The notes beneath the pieces were generated by a model, which searched no databases, was not told the DNA's origin, and was given only the letters and a program-made list of their open reading frames with translations. A DNA stretch of 60,000 nt from Adiantum capillus-veneris (Eukaryota; Streptophyta; Polypodiopsida; Polypodiales; Pteridaceae), in contig CM043958.1 of assembly GCA_014529385.2 (NCBI GenBank), forward strand, positions 146,591,734 through 146,651,733, given 5' to 3'. Positions 48,491 to 59,540 of this stretch are shown here, piece by piece (position 1 is the first letter of the stretch; every line of letters starts with the position of its first letter). Both the position numbers and the translations under genes were made by a program.

Positions 48491-50449
48491 TGTGAGGCAT
48501 ATACTCACGTTCCAAAGGAATTTAGGAACAAACTTGAGCCAAAGAGTAGAAAGTGCATCTTTCTAGGCTATGGTAATTCTGGTGAGATGGGGTACAGACT
48601 TTGGGATCCCGAATCCAGAAAGGTTGTCCGCAGCAATGATGTTCACTTTAATGAATCCAAATATCATTCTAAACCAGAGAGGGTTGAGGAGATTAGAAGA
48701 GTTGTCTTCCAAGAAGATGGACCTGCACGTGCAAGACATAATGTCAGGGCTCAAGAGGAGCAAGGACAGGATAGAGTGGAACCACAGGTTGTGGCTGAGC
48801 CTGAGCCACCTATTGTGCGTAGATCTGGACGTGTCACGCGACCTCCTGATAGGTTTGTTCCATCTATGAACTATGTCATGTTGACTGATTGCAATGAGCC
48901 TTCATGTTACAAGCAAGCAGTGCAAATGAAGGACTCCGGGAATTGGCAATTGGCCATGCAGTCAGAGATGACAGCTCTGCATAAAAACAAGACATGGAAG
49001 CTAGTTAAATTACCACAGGGCAAAAAGGATCTACCTTGTAAAAGGGTTTACAGGTATAAGATCACCGCTCATGATAGTCAGCCAAAGTACAAAGCAAGGC
49101 TTGTTGCCAAGGGCTTTAAGCAAGAACAAGGCATTGACTTTGATGAAGTCTTCTCTCCGGTGGTCAAGATGACTACATTGAGATGCTTTCTTGCATTGGT
49201 TGCCATATTAGATTTGGTGTTGCACCAAATGGATGTCAAGATAGCGTTCTTGCATGGTGATTTAGATGTGGAAATCTACATGCAGCAGCCAGAAGGGTTT
49301 GTTGAGAAAGGCAAGGAAGATTGGGTATGCTAGTTGTTAAAGAGTCTTTATGGCTTAAAACAATCACCGAGGGCATGGTACCATAAATTCCACAAGTTTA
49401 TGCTTTCTCAAGGCTACAAACGTAGTGAGTTCGATCACTGTCTATATACAAAGAAGTCTAAGGATGGTAGTTGGTTGATCCTTATTTTGTATGTGGATGA
49501 CATGTTGATTGCTGGCAAGCACTTGGAAGAAATTTCAGCTTTGAAGTCAAAGATGGCAAAATCGTTTGACATGAAAGACATGGGTGAGGCAAGTCATATA
49601 CTTGGTATGCGCATTGAGAGAGACAGATCAAAGAAGTTGATTTGGTTATCTCAAACAGAGTATATTGACAAGGTTTTGCAACGTTTCAATATGGAGAAGG
49701 GAAAGGCACTGAGTGTTCCATTGCCACCATATGTGAAACTTAGCAAACAAGATTGTCCTGTGTCTGAGGAAGAACAGGCTGAAATGGATAAGATTCCATA
49801 TGCGTCTGCAGTGGGTAGTTTGATGTATGCAATGATTGCTACTCGCCCAGACATTGCATTTGCAGTGGGAGTAGTAAGTCGATACATGTCAAACCCAGGA
49901 AAGAAACATTGGGAGGCAGTGGAAGGAATATTGAGATACCTGAAAGCTACAAAGAGTATGCGTATATGCTATGGGAGTCAGGAGCTAAGTGTAAAGGGTT
50001 TTACAGACTCAGATTATGCAGGTGACTTAGACAACCGAAGGTCTACGTCAGGGTATGTCTTTACATTGGCTGGTGGAGCAGTATCATGGCGTTCTAGATT
50101 ACAAGATTGTGTTACTCAGTCTACTACAGAGGCTGAATATGTTGCAGCATCAGAGGCATGCAAAGAATCAATTTGTCTTAATCGACTAGTAACAGATTTG
50201 GGAATCAAAGAAGAGATGCATGTGTTATATTGTGATAGTCAAAGTGCTATACAATTGGCTCGCAATCCAGTTTATCACTCAAAGACAAAGCATGTGGATG
50301 TGAAGTATCATTTCATCAGGGAAATGATTGAGGATAAGCAACTTCAGCTTGTCAAAGTTCACACCACAGAAAATCCTGTTGATCTACTTACAAAAGGACT
50401 TCCCTCAGAGAGCTTTGCGCATTTTCGCAAGCAGTTAGGTGTAGGGTAG
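48491..50449 (+). pseudogene. Copia reverse transcriptase and RNase H (one stop)
   Basis: RT shows NKTWKLVKLPQGKK, KARLVAKGFKQEQGIDFDE, QMDVKIAFLHGDL and the active-site YVDDMLIAG near 49.50 kb. A TAG at 49331-49333, before LLKSLYGLKQSPRAWY, interrupts it. RNase H shows FTDSDYAGD, STTEAEYVAASEA and LYCDSQSAIQLARNP, then KTKHVDVKYHFIRE. The final stop at 50447-50449 is the natural end. Apart from the TAG this half is undamaged. Confidence 0.92.
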
Positions 50450-50502
50450 TACATCACTTCTCTACAACTCTTGTATATTAGCTTGTATAGTAGCTTCTCT
50501 CA

Positions 50503-50564
50503 CACTTAAAGTACCACATTGGACTTTAAGTGGGAGGTTGTTGGGGTATAAAGCCCAATGTGGT
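50503..50564 (+). promoter_or_regulatory. Polypurine tract within a possible pseudoknot at the copia 3' LTR joint
   Basis: The purine tract AAGTGGGAGGT (50528-50538) touches the LTR start at 50539. It overlaps a perfect 10-bp hairpin: CACTTAAAGT (50503-50512) pairs with ACTTTAAGTG (50523-50532). The 10-nt loop ACCACATTGG (50513-50522) is fully complementary to CCAATGTGGT (50555-50564) in the LTR. Confidence 0.8.
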
Positions 50565-50730
50565 CGCCCAGGTAAGTGGGTGGGCCGCCAGGTATGTACA
50601 CATATTCTTTTGTAAAAACCTAATAAGAACTCACTATGCTCTACACATTACAGTAGAGCGAGTTCACCATATCGTCGTGCTCTTCTTCTCACACTCTCTC
50701 TTGCGTCGCACTTCCGCTCGTACTCCTTCA
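50539..50730 (+). repeat. Copia 3' LTR
   Basis: 192 bp; differs from the 5' LTR at three C/T positions (near 50581, 50600 and 50701). Confidence 0.95.
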
Positions 50731-50735
50731 CTCAT
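50731..50735. repeat. Copia target-site duplication, right copy
   Basis: CTCAT, identical to 45189-45193. Confidence 0.93.
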
Positions 50736-52900
50736 CACCCTTTAAGGTCTCAATCATCACAGCTTTGGATTTTCCTTTTACATCTGGACTGTGCTGTGAT
50801 GACTGGTATACTAGAGAGCCTTCAGTGTTGTCCGTCTATTTATTGCCTGGTTGCTGATCATCAGCCCTCTGGTCTCTTGACTACTGGTTTGGCTGGCCCT
50901 TGTGCTGGTCTTGCTGGTCTTTGTTGGGTTGACTACCCCCTGTGGCAACTGATCCACCAACACTCGATCCTGAAAGTGGAGAAGGAGGAAATTCGTTATC
51001 ATCATCAGGTTTGTCTGCTGATTTTTCCTCCCCTTCCTCATGCTTTTCTTTTGCTTTCTCAGAATCCTCATCCATGTTATTCTGCTTATCAATATAATCC
51101 AGTATAGCTTGATTTGCTAAAGCATTGTTATATTCAAAAAGCTTATCTTGCAAGTCACTCTGCATGTCCATATTGAAAGTGACATTGCGTTCTAGATTCA
51201 GAATATTAGCCAAGTTATTCTATATATATCTCTCTATTAAAGAGGCCTTCAATGTAGTGTGGCTCGTCAGCAGTGTGTTGAAATCGACCCTTTTCATTCT
51301 CAGCATAGTCTCAAATCTGTCAGCATTTCTCATGGCTTCTGCCTTGTCTTCAGTTAACTGCCTATTTTTTGTTTCAAGCTTTGACAACTTCATTTCCAGT
51401 GTCTGAATTGTCCGAGCTGACTGGTTTTCAAGAATACTATGCCGCAAAGATTGTGCCCCTATATCCTGCTTCAATTGTTGAACTTTCTGCTGGTTGTTTC
51501 CCAATTCTTCGTTTAGCTTATTCACTTCATCAGTGGAAGCTGAGGCATCCATCATTTGTCCTAAAGCATTGACAATTGTATTCCATTTATGATTCGTTAA
51601 GCACTAAACAACCATCCATTATTGTCGCTGGGTCAGAGGGAATTGTCTCATAAACCGTAACAGGAGCCATGTATGGTAATGTTGCAAAATCAGGTTTTCG
51701 AAGAATTAGTCGTCCTTTGAGAGGGTGATTCTGCAACTGCTGCAGCCTGTCTTTTTTGGCTAAGGATAAAGCCAATTCAGTGAAAGAAATAGAAGTTTTG
51801 CTCATTGGATTGACAGGTTCCAGACCCTTTCCCTTGTCAGTATGAATTGCCAGCTGATCAGCACTGGTCCTCTCGTGCTGGTCTTTTCCAGCAATGGTGT
51901 TTGCTGGAATCTGTTCTTCTTGCTAGCTAGTCCCAACAGTAATCCTTGCTGAAGGCTGTTCTGTACTGAAGTCTGGCTTGCTGAAGGTTTTGTAGTAGGA
52001 AAAGACTTAGCCTGACTTTCTAGATGCTTTAAGAAAGCACTGCTTTTGGCCAATGTAATCTTCGGTTTCTTTGAACTACTGGCTTCCACCGTTTTTTCTC
52101 TAGTTAGAGCCAACTGAGTGCCTGGAGTTTCTTCATCTGAAGATAACTCAACATTGTTAGTCACTGGGATAGGCTTCTGACTCGAAGCCATCCGTACCTG
52201 ATAATGAGCATCTGGAGAAGTTACCCAGTAAAGAAACTGCCAGACATACCAAGCTTTGAAAGCATTCTGAGATTTCAACTTGGTAGTCTGCTGAAGCACA
52301 TTATGAGACAAGATTTGACATATGTTGATTGGAGCTGTAGCATCTAATCTTTTGGAAAGCAACATAGCAAACAACTTTTTTGACACATACGTGGGGTTAT
52401 TCTTCAGACTAACAGCTTCAGCCACAAATTATAAGCAGTGGGGACGTCCAGACCTGCTACTGGAACCCCTTGTGCACTAGCCTTTCGTGTTTTCTTGGAT
52501 GTTTCATCTTCCTTGAGAGCTGAACTTATATGTTCTGCAGTTGCTATGGTCGGCTCATTTGGCATTTTGAAAGCATAAGCAATTTTGTCAGGAATTGCTG
52601 ACACTTTCATACCATTGACTACATCACTTCCCTCTTCGACATTGATGGAATTAAGAACCTGCTTGATTATAGCCGTGTCAAAATCTATTCTTGTGGCTTG
52701 TACCACTACATGCAGATCCCACAATCGCAGCAACGCTTTGGCTTGCTCAGTAAACACTTACCGTTGTATCTTGCTACGGGAAATAAGTGGTAGAGAAGCT
52801 GTAATAGAGGTAATGAGTGCCGAAGTTTCATCTATGGTATCTTGCATCTTCTTTAACATTTTTCTTCTGCCCTGCACTGTGAAGACAATGAGTCTGTAGA
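50736..52900 (-). pseudogene. E4 extra 3' region, proximal part
   Basis: After the integrase, coding-like frames follow on the same strand: 52757-52404 (DLHVVVQATRIDFDTAIIKQ, AYAFKMPNEPTIATAEHISS), 52425-51802 (NPTYVSKKLFAMLLSKRL, AFKAWYVWQFLYWVTSPD), 51805-51587, 51555-51220 (a clear coiled coil rich in Glu, Lys, Gln and Leu heptads) and 51213-50881 (acidic, Ser/Gly/Pro-rich). They abut or overlap slightly and look like one ancestral frame of about 700 codons broken by frameshifts. I recognise no domain. It continues beyond the copia insertion into 45193-43871. Confidence 0.6.
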
Positions 52901-53206
52901 GGAAGAAGACTTACTTGGATAGTCAAAGCCGTAGCCAGGTGTGTATGGTAAGGATAGACAACCGATCGACGGATTCTTTGGACGAGGAGGTTTGTGGTTG
53001 CAGTGAAGTAGCCTCAGAGCTTGGCGATGGCGAGTGTGTAACAGCAGGCAGGCATCACGCAGGAGATTTATGAGGAAGAATGTCCACTCGCCTTACTGTT
53101 ATACGTGTTCGTGCCATAAAATCTCCACTACTTACCGTTCCTAGAGTTTTGTGCACCGTCAGCGATGTGGGCACACATGTATTGGCTAATACTCCCCATG
53201 TTCCAT
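52901..53206 (-). other. E4 spacer between integrase and extra region
   Basis: About 300 bp with no clear coding frame. It may carry a promoter or splice acceptor for the extra region, but I see no decisive signal. Confidence 0.4.
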
Positions 53207-54528
53207 TTAATGATTATCACATGCAGTTCCACTGACTCTTTTGCCCATAAAAATTGATACTAGCTCAGATACACTATTGTCTCTGCCCAGTGGCACTGCT
53301 TTGTCGTACAGAGACTTTTTTGACACCTTGACTGGCTCTGGTACTGGTTGTACATGAAAAAGATTTAGAATGGCTGATTCTAAATTTTCCTGGCCATCAG
53401 TTCCCAGAATGCCAGTATCTTCTTCTCTGCATGTCTCTTTCTCATTAGAATAATAGAGCTTAATCTTGGCCCCATTATAAACACCTCGCAACAGTAATCC
53501 AGATAAATCCTTCAACCTTATTGTGCCATTGGAAAACACCCAATCAACCTCATATGGACCGGCCCAAGCTATCTTCAAATTTGGTTTTTGAGGCCCTAGT
53601 TTGGATTGATAGAGCATAACCAAGTTGCCCTTTGGAACTCCCTAACTTTGATTCATTTGTCATGCCAGTGTTTTCTTATCAACAATTTCCTATTCCAGAA
53701 TAGCACATTGCCTTAACTCAGCCAATTGTGCTAATTCCTCCAATCTATTTTTAAGATTGTGATTGAAATCCAATCCATACTCTACCACCATTTGGAGACT
53801 GGGAATCACAAATTCCATAGGCACTATAGCTTCATTACCATATACCATTCGGAACGGTGTTAGTCTAGTAGTAACTTTATAAGCTGTCCTCTAGGCCCAT
53901 AGAGCAGTCTGGAGCTTAAGGTCCCGCTGGTGTGGCTCGTTCTTCACAATCTTGGTAAGAATGGTCTTAATGGTTTTATTACTGCTCTTTGCTTACCCAT
54001 TGCACCTGGGATAATATGGCGTTGATTTAGGGTGCTTTGCCGAGAGCATTTCCATCAGAATATCCACAGTATCATTAATGAAGTGTGTCCCTTGTTCAAA
54101 CACAATCTCCACAGGACATCCATAACGGTAGATAATATTTTCAAAGAGAAACATAGCAGTGGACTTCGCGGTATTATCTAGAAGAGCCTTGTCTTCCACC
54201 CATTTGTGACATAACAAGTGGCCATCAATATATACCTTTTCTTCCTTGGAGTGATTTTCTTGAATGGACCCATGAGATCCATACTGCATTTCATAAATAC
54301 TCCTAATGGTTGAACTAGAGTAAGAGGAGTCATATCTTCTGCTGTTGGTCTACCCATCCTCTGGCAGATATCACATGTTTTGCAAAAGCTTCTAACATCA
54401 GATATTAGAGTTTGCAACCACAATCCAGCCTGCAAAATCTTCTTGTAAGTAATATCAGTGGAGAAATGTCCTCCGAAATCCCCCTCATGTGCCTCAGGAA
54501 AAACTTGCATTCTCCCTTCCATTGGCAC
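53207..54528 (-). pseudogene. E4 integrase (catalytic residues changed)
   Basis: The HHCC domain is readable (EAHEGDFGGHF, CKTCDICQRMGR), then the core with CSMDLMGPFKK (first Asp). The second acid is Glu in VEIVFEQGTHFIND, where Asp is usual. At the third position the sequence reads NG, stop, AKSSNK, where NGQAEASNK is usual; the Gln codon has become TAA and the Glu codon AAG. The C-terminal part (NLVMLYQSKLGPQKPNLKIA, then WAGPYEVDWVFSNGTIRLKD) is open from 53623 to 53207. There is no chromodomain. Confidence 0.83.
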
Positions 54529-54742
54529 ACACCTTCAAAGAACCCCATTTACTCCCAGCCTATAGAGAAAGCCTCCTATGATGGTGAACTTCAGACTCTT
54601 AATAATCAGAGCCTTCTTTTGATTTGAGTCCAGTTTTTTGGGAATCCTCCTTTAGAAAGGAACTGATATACACCATACCATTCTGGATCGGCGTTTTTCC
54701 CAGCTGTTACCTGAAACAATTCTGCGTCTATTAGCTCATCTC

Positions 54743-55661
54743 TCAAGGATACTTCGGAGTAGCCATCAATACTCCTATAGATTGGAAATCAACACCACAA
54801 TGGGTTTTATTTGGCTTATGAAATATACGAAATTCAAACTCCATTAGGAACATCATCCATCTTATCAGTCTTCCTTGAATAATGAATTTGTTAATAAGAA
54901 ATAATAATGCCTGATAATCGTCATAAAAATGAAATAGCTTGCCCAGCAAATAGTGTTTGAATTTGGTAGCACTGAAAACCATTCCTAAGACTTCTCTCTT
55001 TGTAGTGGTATATCCTTGTTCAGCCTAATTGAATCTTCGACTGGCAAAATACACTAGATAATCAACCTTCCCTTCTAGTTGAGTCAAAATTGCTCCCATT
55101 GCTAGTCTTGAGGCATCGACATGTACATGAAAAATAACATCCCAATTCAATTGATTAAGGACTTGCTTACTGATAATGGCATTCTTCAAATCTTGAAAAC
55201 ATATATCCTTGTTCAGCCTGATTGAATCTTCGATTGGCAAAATACACTAGATAATCAACCTTCCCTTCTAGTTGAGCCAATATTGCTCCCACTGCTAGTC
55301 TTGAGGCATCGACATGTACATGAAAAATAACATCCCAATTCAATTGATTAAGGACTTGCTTACTGATAATGGAATTCTTCAAATCTTGAAAACTTTCCTC
55401 ACATTTAGCAGACCAAATGAACTTGCTGCTCTTCTTTGGGAGCTCATACAAAGGTAATGCCTTGGAAGAAAACATATGAAAAAATCTTCTATAAAAATTG
55501 ATATATCCCAAGAATGAGCTTAACTCTAATGTTGTGCTTGTTGCCTTAGTTTGTTGGACACACTGGATCTTGTCATTGACCATCTCTATGCCATTCCTAG
55601 ACATTATGTGTCCAAGTAGTTGTCCTTTCCAGATCAAGAAAATAGATTTAGACAGATCCAC
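54743..55661 (-). pseudogene. E4 RT end and RNase H, with internal duplication
   Basis: RT thumb and tether (GQLLGHIMSRNGIEM, LSSFLGYINFYRRFFHMF) lead into RNase H (VHVDASRLAVGAILAQLEGK, VYFANRRFNQAEQGY). A 193-bp tandem duplication repeats the first RNase H block and shifts the frame. The distal part continues as MVFSATKFKHYLLGKLFHFY and YDDYQALLFLINK. Confidence 0.85.
55009..55394. repeat. 193-bp tandem duplication in E4 RNase H
   Basis: Two copies start at TATATCCTTGTTCAGCC (55009 and 55202). They differ at about seven positions (3-4%). The period is not a multiple of three. Confidence 0.92.
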
Positions 55662-56421
55662 TTTTCCTTACAGCGTTGGAAAACCATTTCCAAAAAGAGT
55701 AAATTCTTCTCTTGAGTTGAATAGACAGTGAAGTCGTCCATGAATATGGCGAGAAATCGGTGGAGAAATTCAAAAAATATTTCCATCATACACCTTGGAA
55801 GGTCGCTGGAGCATTGCAAAGACCAAACGACATAACCAGATACACGAATGCTCCCCATTCAGTAATAAAAAAAGTTTTACTCTGGTCTTCAGGAGAAATC
55901 TGTAGCTGATTATAGCCACTATAGACATCCATAAAGCTATATATCTCGTGGCCTGCAATTTCATCAAGAACCATGTCCGTAAAAGGTAATGGAAAAGGAT
56001 CCTTGATGGCTTGAGCATTCAGCTTCCGATAATCCACACAAACTCTGATCTTTTCATTTTTCTTGGGCACTACTACAATAGGAAATAACTTGTCACTTTT
56101 GGCGACCTCAGTCATAAACCCAACCTTCAGAAGGTTATCGATTTCTTCCTTGAACTTCTTAGCATAATTTGGATTCATTCGATACCATTGCAGTTGCATT
56201 GGTCTGGCATCTGAATTCAGAGGTATCCTATGTTGACAGACCTCAGGATCTACCCCTTTTAGATCAGTACGTTCTAATGCAAATATGTCTTTGTACTTCT
56301 GGAACATGTCCCAGGCTTTTTCTTTCATTCTTGGGTCTAGATGTTTGTTGACTTTGATTAATCTAGGATTTTCTTCAGAACCCAGGTTCCATTTTTCAAT
56401 TTCCTGATCATCTGGAAGCAA
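55634..56421 (-). pseudogene. E4 reverse transcriptase
   Basis: The open frame at 56421-55786 carries DPEVCQHRIPLNSDARPMQL, FPIVVVPKKNEKIRVCVDYR, SFMDVYSGYNQLQISPEDQS and FGLCNAPATFQ. The active site follows in a shifted frame as FLAIFMDDFTVYS near 55.74 kb. A frameshift near 55790 separates fingers/palm from the FMDD box. Confidence 0.88.
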
Positions 56422-56689
56422 CCAGTTAGGCCCACCTCCCTTACTCTTGGTTGACTCCTCAACATAATTCCAGGTTGGACCCCTTAATTCTGAATCATTA
56501 TTCTGAACTTCAATAATTTCCTCAGAGTGTACTTGTTCAGAGGTCGTTGGCGTAGTGGAATCCGAGAATTCTTCTTTAGAGTCAACTAGTTTTTCTCGCC
56601 TTCCAATTAGCTGAACTGGTCATTCTTCAGAATTCAATTCGGTGAACTGACCTGGAAATTGCTTCCTTTGCTTTTCAACTTGATCTTTA

Positions 56690-57298
56690 TCAAATAATAC
56701 TGCATTTAGATCTATTCTCAACCAATGGAAAAATACTCATTGCTGCCAGTATCCTCTCAATTTTTTTTACTCCATACTTCTGACAAAGCTCTTCTGGTCG
56801 TAGTGCCTTTCTCCAGTTCCTAGTGTTGTTTGTCTCGATTTGAATTCTTCTATTGGTGCCTTGTATTTTCAGAGTCTGATTGGCATAATCATGAATAGCC
56901 TGTGCCGTTCGCAACCATGGGCGCCCCAGTTGCATCCCATATGCGCCTTGCACATCTAGTACTAAGAAACTGGTCTTGAAATTTTCTTTTCCCACCCTTA
57001 TCTGCATACTTTGTATCATCCCCGTTGCCTGCACAACTCGATGATCGGCCATTCAAACTTTGAAAGGTGCTGGTTTCAAGTTCGTAATACCCATCCTTTG
57101 CTGAAGATGTGCCCCCAGAATGTTTACTCTTGCCCCTCCATCCAGTATGATGCTAGATAGTGGCTCCCACTGTTTTCTAACATTGTAGTCTACCTGGATC
57201 ACTGGCACCTCATCATATCGGATAGCAGCCAATTCAATTGCTCTGGCTTTCGCTTCAGTTTTCCTTCGTTGTCTGATAAATTTCGCTGCTTCAGGCAA
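56690..57298 (-). pseudogene. E4 aspartic protease
   Basis: The retropepsin active site reads SIILDGGARVNIL, with Gly instead of the usual Ser or Thr after Asp. A stop near 57053 interrupts the frame, which continues with MADHRVVQATGMIQSMQIRV and GMQLGRPWLRTAQAIHDY. The GxxLGRPWL box is typical of plant Ty3 proteases. The DGG form may be inactive. Confidence 0.8.
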
Positions 57299-57885
57299 AG
57301 TTTTTCTAATTTCATCTAGTTCAACTATCAGTTTCTAAATTATTTCACAAATCTTAATATGAATTTCCTCTTTCTCTTTATCAGAGTTATTATCAAAACT
57401 TGAAGAATTGGAATTATCTGCATAGTGTCATTCCTCTGTTTTGGTACCTTCTGTGCCTCCTTCAGTGTTTCTTGTTGCATTTATATATGATTTAACGTTC
57501 CCTATTTCCTCCAATAGTCCCTAAAATGCAGCCAATATAGTCTCAAGAATCCCAGAACCTGACTGATCTGGTTGTGTTTTCTTAGAAGACTGGGATGGTA
57601 TCTTTTGAATGACCCGGGCATCAAAACTTTTGAATGACCCGGGCATCAAAACTTTCTGGTTGCTCTGGTAGCTTCTTGTCTAGATCTTCTGTGATCTTAG
57701 CCGCCAGTTTGCTCTGCTCGTGCCATTCATTGACTACCTTTTCTTTGCCCTTTGCCTTCCACACTCTCTCTCCTGAGCCCATTTGCTAGTTTCAAAATTG
57801 ACTGGTTTGACCGGCTCATCTGGAATTTCCTCAATGACTACCCCTTTACTGTGTGTAACTGCTCGTACTGGAATTTCCTCAATGA
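57299..57885 (-). other. E4 gag-protease linker with short tandem repeats
   Basis: No clear domain. It contains a 25-bp tandem duplication (TGAATGACCCGGGCATCAAA, two copies, about 57605-57653) and a ~50-bp duplication (GGAATTTCCTCAATGACTAC, starts near 57821 and 57871). Confidence 0.6.
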
Positions 57886-59458
57886 CTACCCCTTTACTGT
57901 GTTACTGTGTGTAACTGCTCGTACTGGAACTGGCTCTGGGGCTTTTGCCTCAATAGCCACAATGCTAGGTTCTTCTAGACACTGAGCCACAAAATACTTG
58001 CCACAAGTATAGCAGTTAAGGCTTTGATTTTGAAAGTTACCCCGACCTCGGTCCCTACCCCGGCCAGTACCTCCTTGGTACCTGCCGTGCCCAGTACCTG
58101 TACCACTGGTACTTGATTTCTCCTCTTGGGGTACACTGGTTGTCTCTACTCTGGCTGGTTCAGCATTGGTAAATGCCACTACAGACAAATCCTTTCCCTT
58201 CTTGAAGTGATGAATGCAAATGCCACAATTGTTCCATAAATGATCATATGCTTTGCAATAAGTACATTATGGACACTCATTGGAAACATGATCTTTAAAT
58301 TTGCACCTTGAACAATAGGTTTTCATTCTTCTAACTGGTTGTCTGGTCTGGTTGATTTCAGCAATTTTCCAGGCTATTTCATCAAATTTTTTGGACCATG
58401 ACCCTTCTTGGCCTTGTCTTTGCTCTTTTCATCAGAGCTGCTTTCAAAGCTACTGGAGGTCTCACTAGAATCAGAATTCTCAGTGGAAGAATTGCTACTA
58501 CTGGACCTCCTCTTTTTGTGGCTCCTCTCCTTCTTAGCCGGATGTTCAAGCTTCAAAGCTCGCTGCATCAAATCATTAAATTTCTTTGTTGGTGCAGGCA
58601 CCTCCTGTTCTCTGAGCTTTTTACTACGAAACCCATTTAGAAACCATGCGCGTAGCCTCTTTTCTGATGGTGGCTCCTACAACTGCCTGGTTAACTCCTT
58701 AATTTTCTCAACATAACTTCTCACTAAAAATTTCCCTTGTTTAATCTTATCTAGCTCACAGAGGATGTCCTCATCTTCCCTGTTGTCTAAATATTCCAGT
58801 CTGAAAGCCTTGAGCAATTTGTTGTATGATCTGAGTTGGCAAGCTAGGTAATGGTAGTACCATTTCCTTGCTGCATCCTTCAGTGTTTGAGGAAATATTC
58901 TCCCTAGTCATCCTCATCAATATTCTTCAACTCATCATATTGTTCAAAAGCTTGGATATGAACATCTGGATCATCTTTCTTCCCTCCTTTGAACACTAGA
59001 AAGAGATTTTCAATGAAGAGGTATAACATGCTGATCAGCAATGTTTTGCTTCTTTTGACCTTGGGAGCCTGGCTGCATCATGAAGACTTCTTGTAGTGGT
59101 ATGTATTAGCATCCTAGTCAATCTCTTCTTTAGTCTCAGTTTCTGTCTCTTCTCTAGCCTTTTTGATGGAACTTTGACTACTCTTGTTGCCCTTGGCCCC
59201 AACATCTATGTGTGTGGAGCGAGAACTCCTGGTCTTGGGTTCTTCCCGCTCATCCCTTCTCCTCCAGGAATGACTAGACTGCTGAGAGTCCTTAGCCTCA
59301 TCATCATGACTATGCTCCTTCTGAGCCTCAGTCTCAGTCACCGGGTCCTTCTTAGGATCATAATCTCTTTTTGATTCCTCAAGAATAGGGTCGACGTAGT
59401 TGGAATTAGTGCCTAACCGAATGGATGGTTTATGACCACAATTGGTTTTGGGCGCCAT
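57886..59458 (-). pseudogene. E4 gag with several zinc knuckles (broken)
   Basis: The ATG at 59458 (MAPKTNCGHKPSIR) opens a charged N-terminal segment to a stop at 59114. Read across frames, the capsid follows: VHIQAFEQYDELKNIDEDD, a RKWYYHY-like box, LDNREDEDILCELDKIKQ and LRAWFLNGF. A Ser-rich linker comes next (58601-58374), then two CCHC knuckles in a row, CSRCKFKDHVSNEC and CTYCKAYDHLWNNC (about 58.25-58.33 kb). A third knuckle-like CYTCGKYFVAQC (about 58.0 kb) lacks the His. Stops and frameshifts are frequent. Confidence 0.75.
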
Positions 59459-59524
59459 CAGTACAACTGAAAATTCTAAGTGGGAGAGAAGAGTTTTTTG
59501 GTCGAAGTGCAAACAACTCTAACC

Positions 59525-59540
59525 ACTGTGATCGCCAAAA
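59525..59540 (-). promoter_or_regulatory. E4 primer binding site, tRNA not assigned
   Basis: The minus strand after the 5' LTR reads TTTTGGCGATCACAGTGG. It contains TGGCG, as expected for the complement of a tRNA 3' CCA end, but I cannot name the tRNA. It is clearly different from the iMet type used by E1, E2 and the copia element. Confidence 0.6.

Larger units (their letters stand above)
45194..50730 (+). mobile_element. Young Tork/Tnt1-like Ty1/copia element nested in E4
   Basis: Two 192-bp LTRs differ at three positions, all C/T. An exact CTCAT duplication flanks them. A tRNA-iMet primer site, a 1.08-kb leader, one gag-pol region in the copia order (gag, PR, IN, RT, RNase H) and a polypurine tract follow. 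Lineage is inferred from motifs such as DSGASLHVSPNKEW, SLYGLKQSPRAWY and YVDDMLIAG. Despite its youth it has two in-frame TAG codons and one frameshift. Confidence 0.94.

Noticed and set aside
46473-50449. Stops repaired by U-to-C RNA editing, as in fern and hornwort organelles
   Set aside because: That editing acts in organelles; this is nuclear transposon DNA, and a frameshift would remain.
43871-52900. Envelope-like gene in E4
   Set aside because: No signal peptide, no hydrophobic membrane helix and a basic NLS-like end; the region is reported as unassigned instead.
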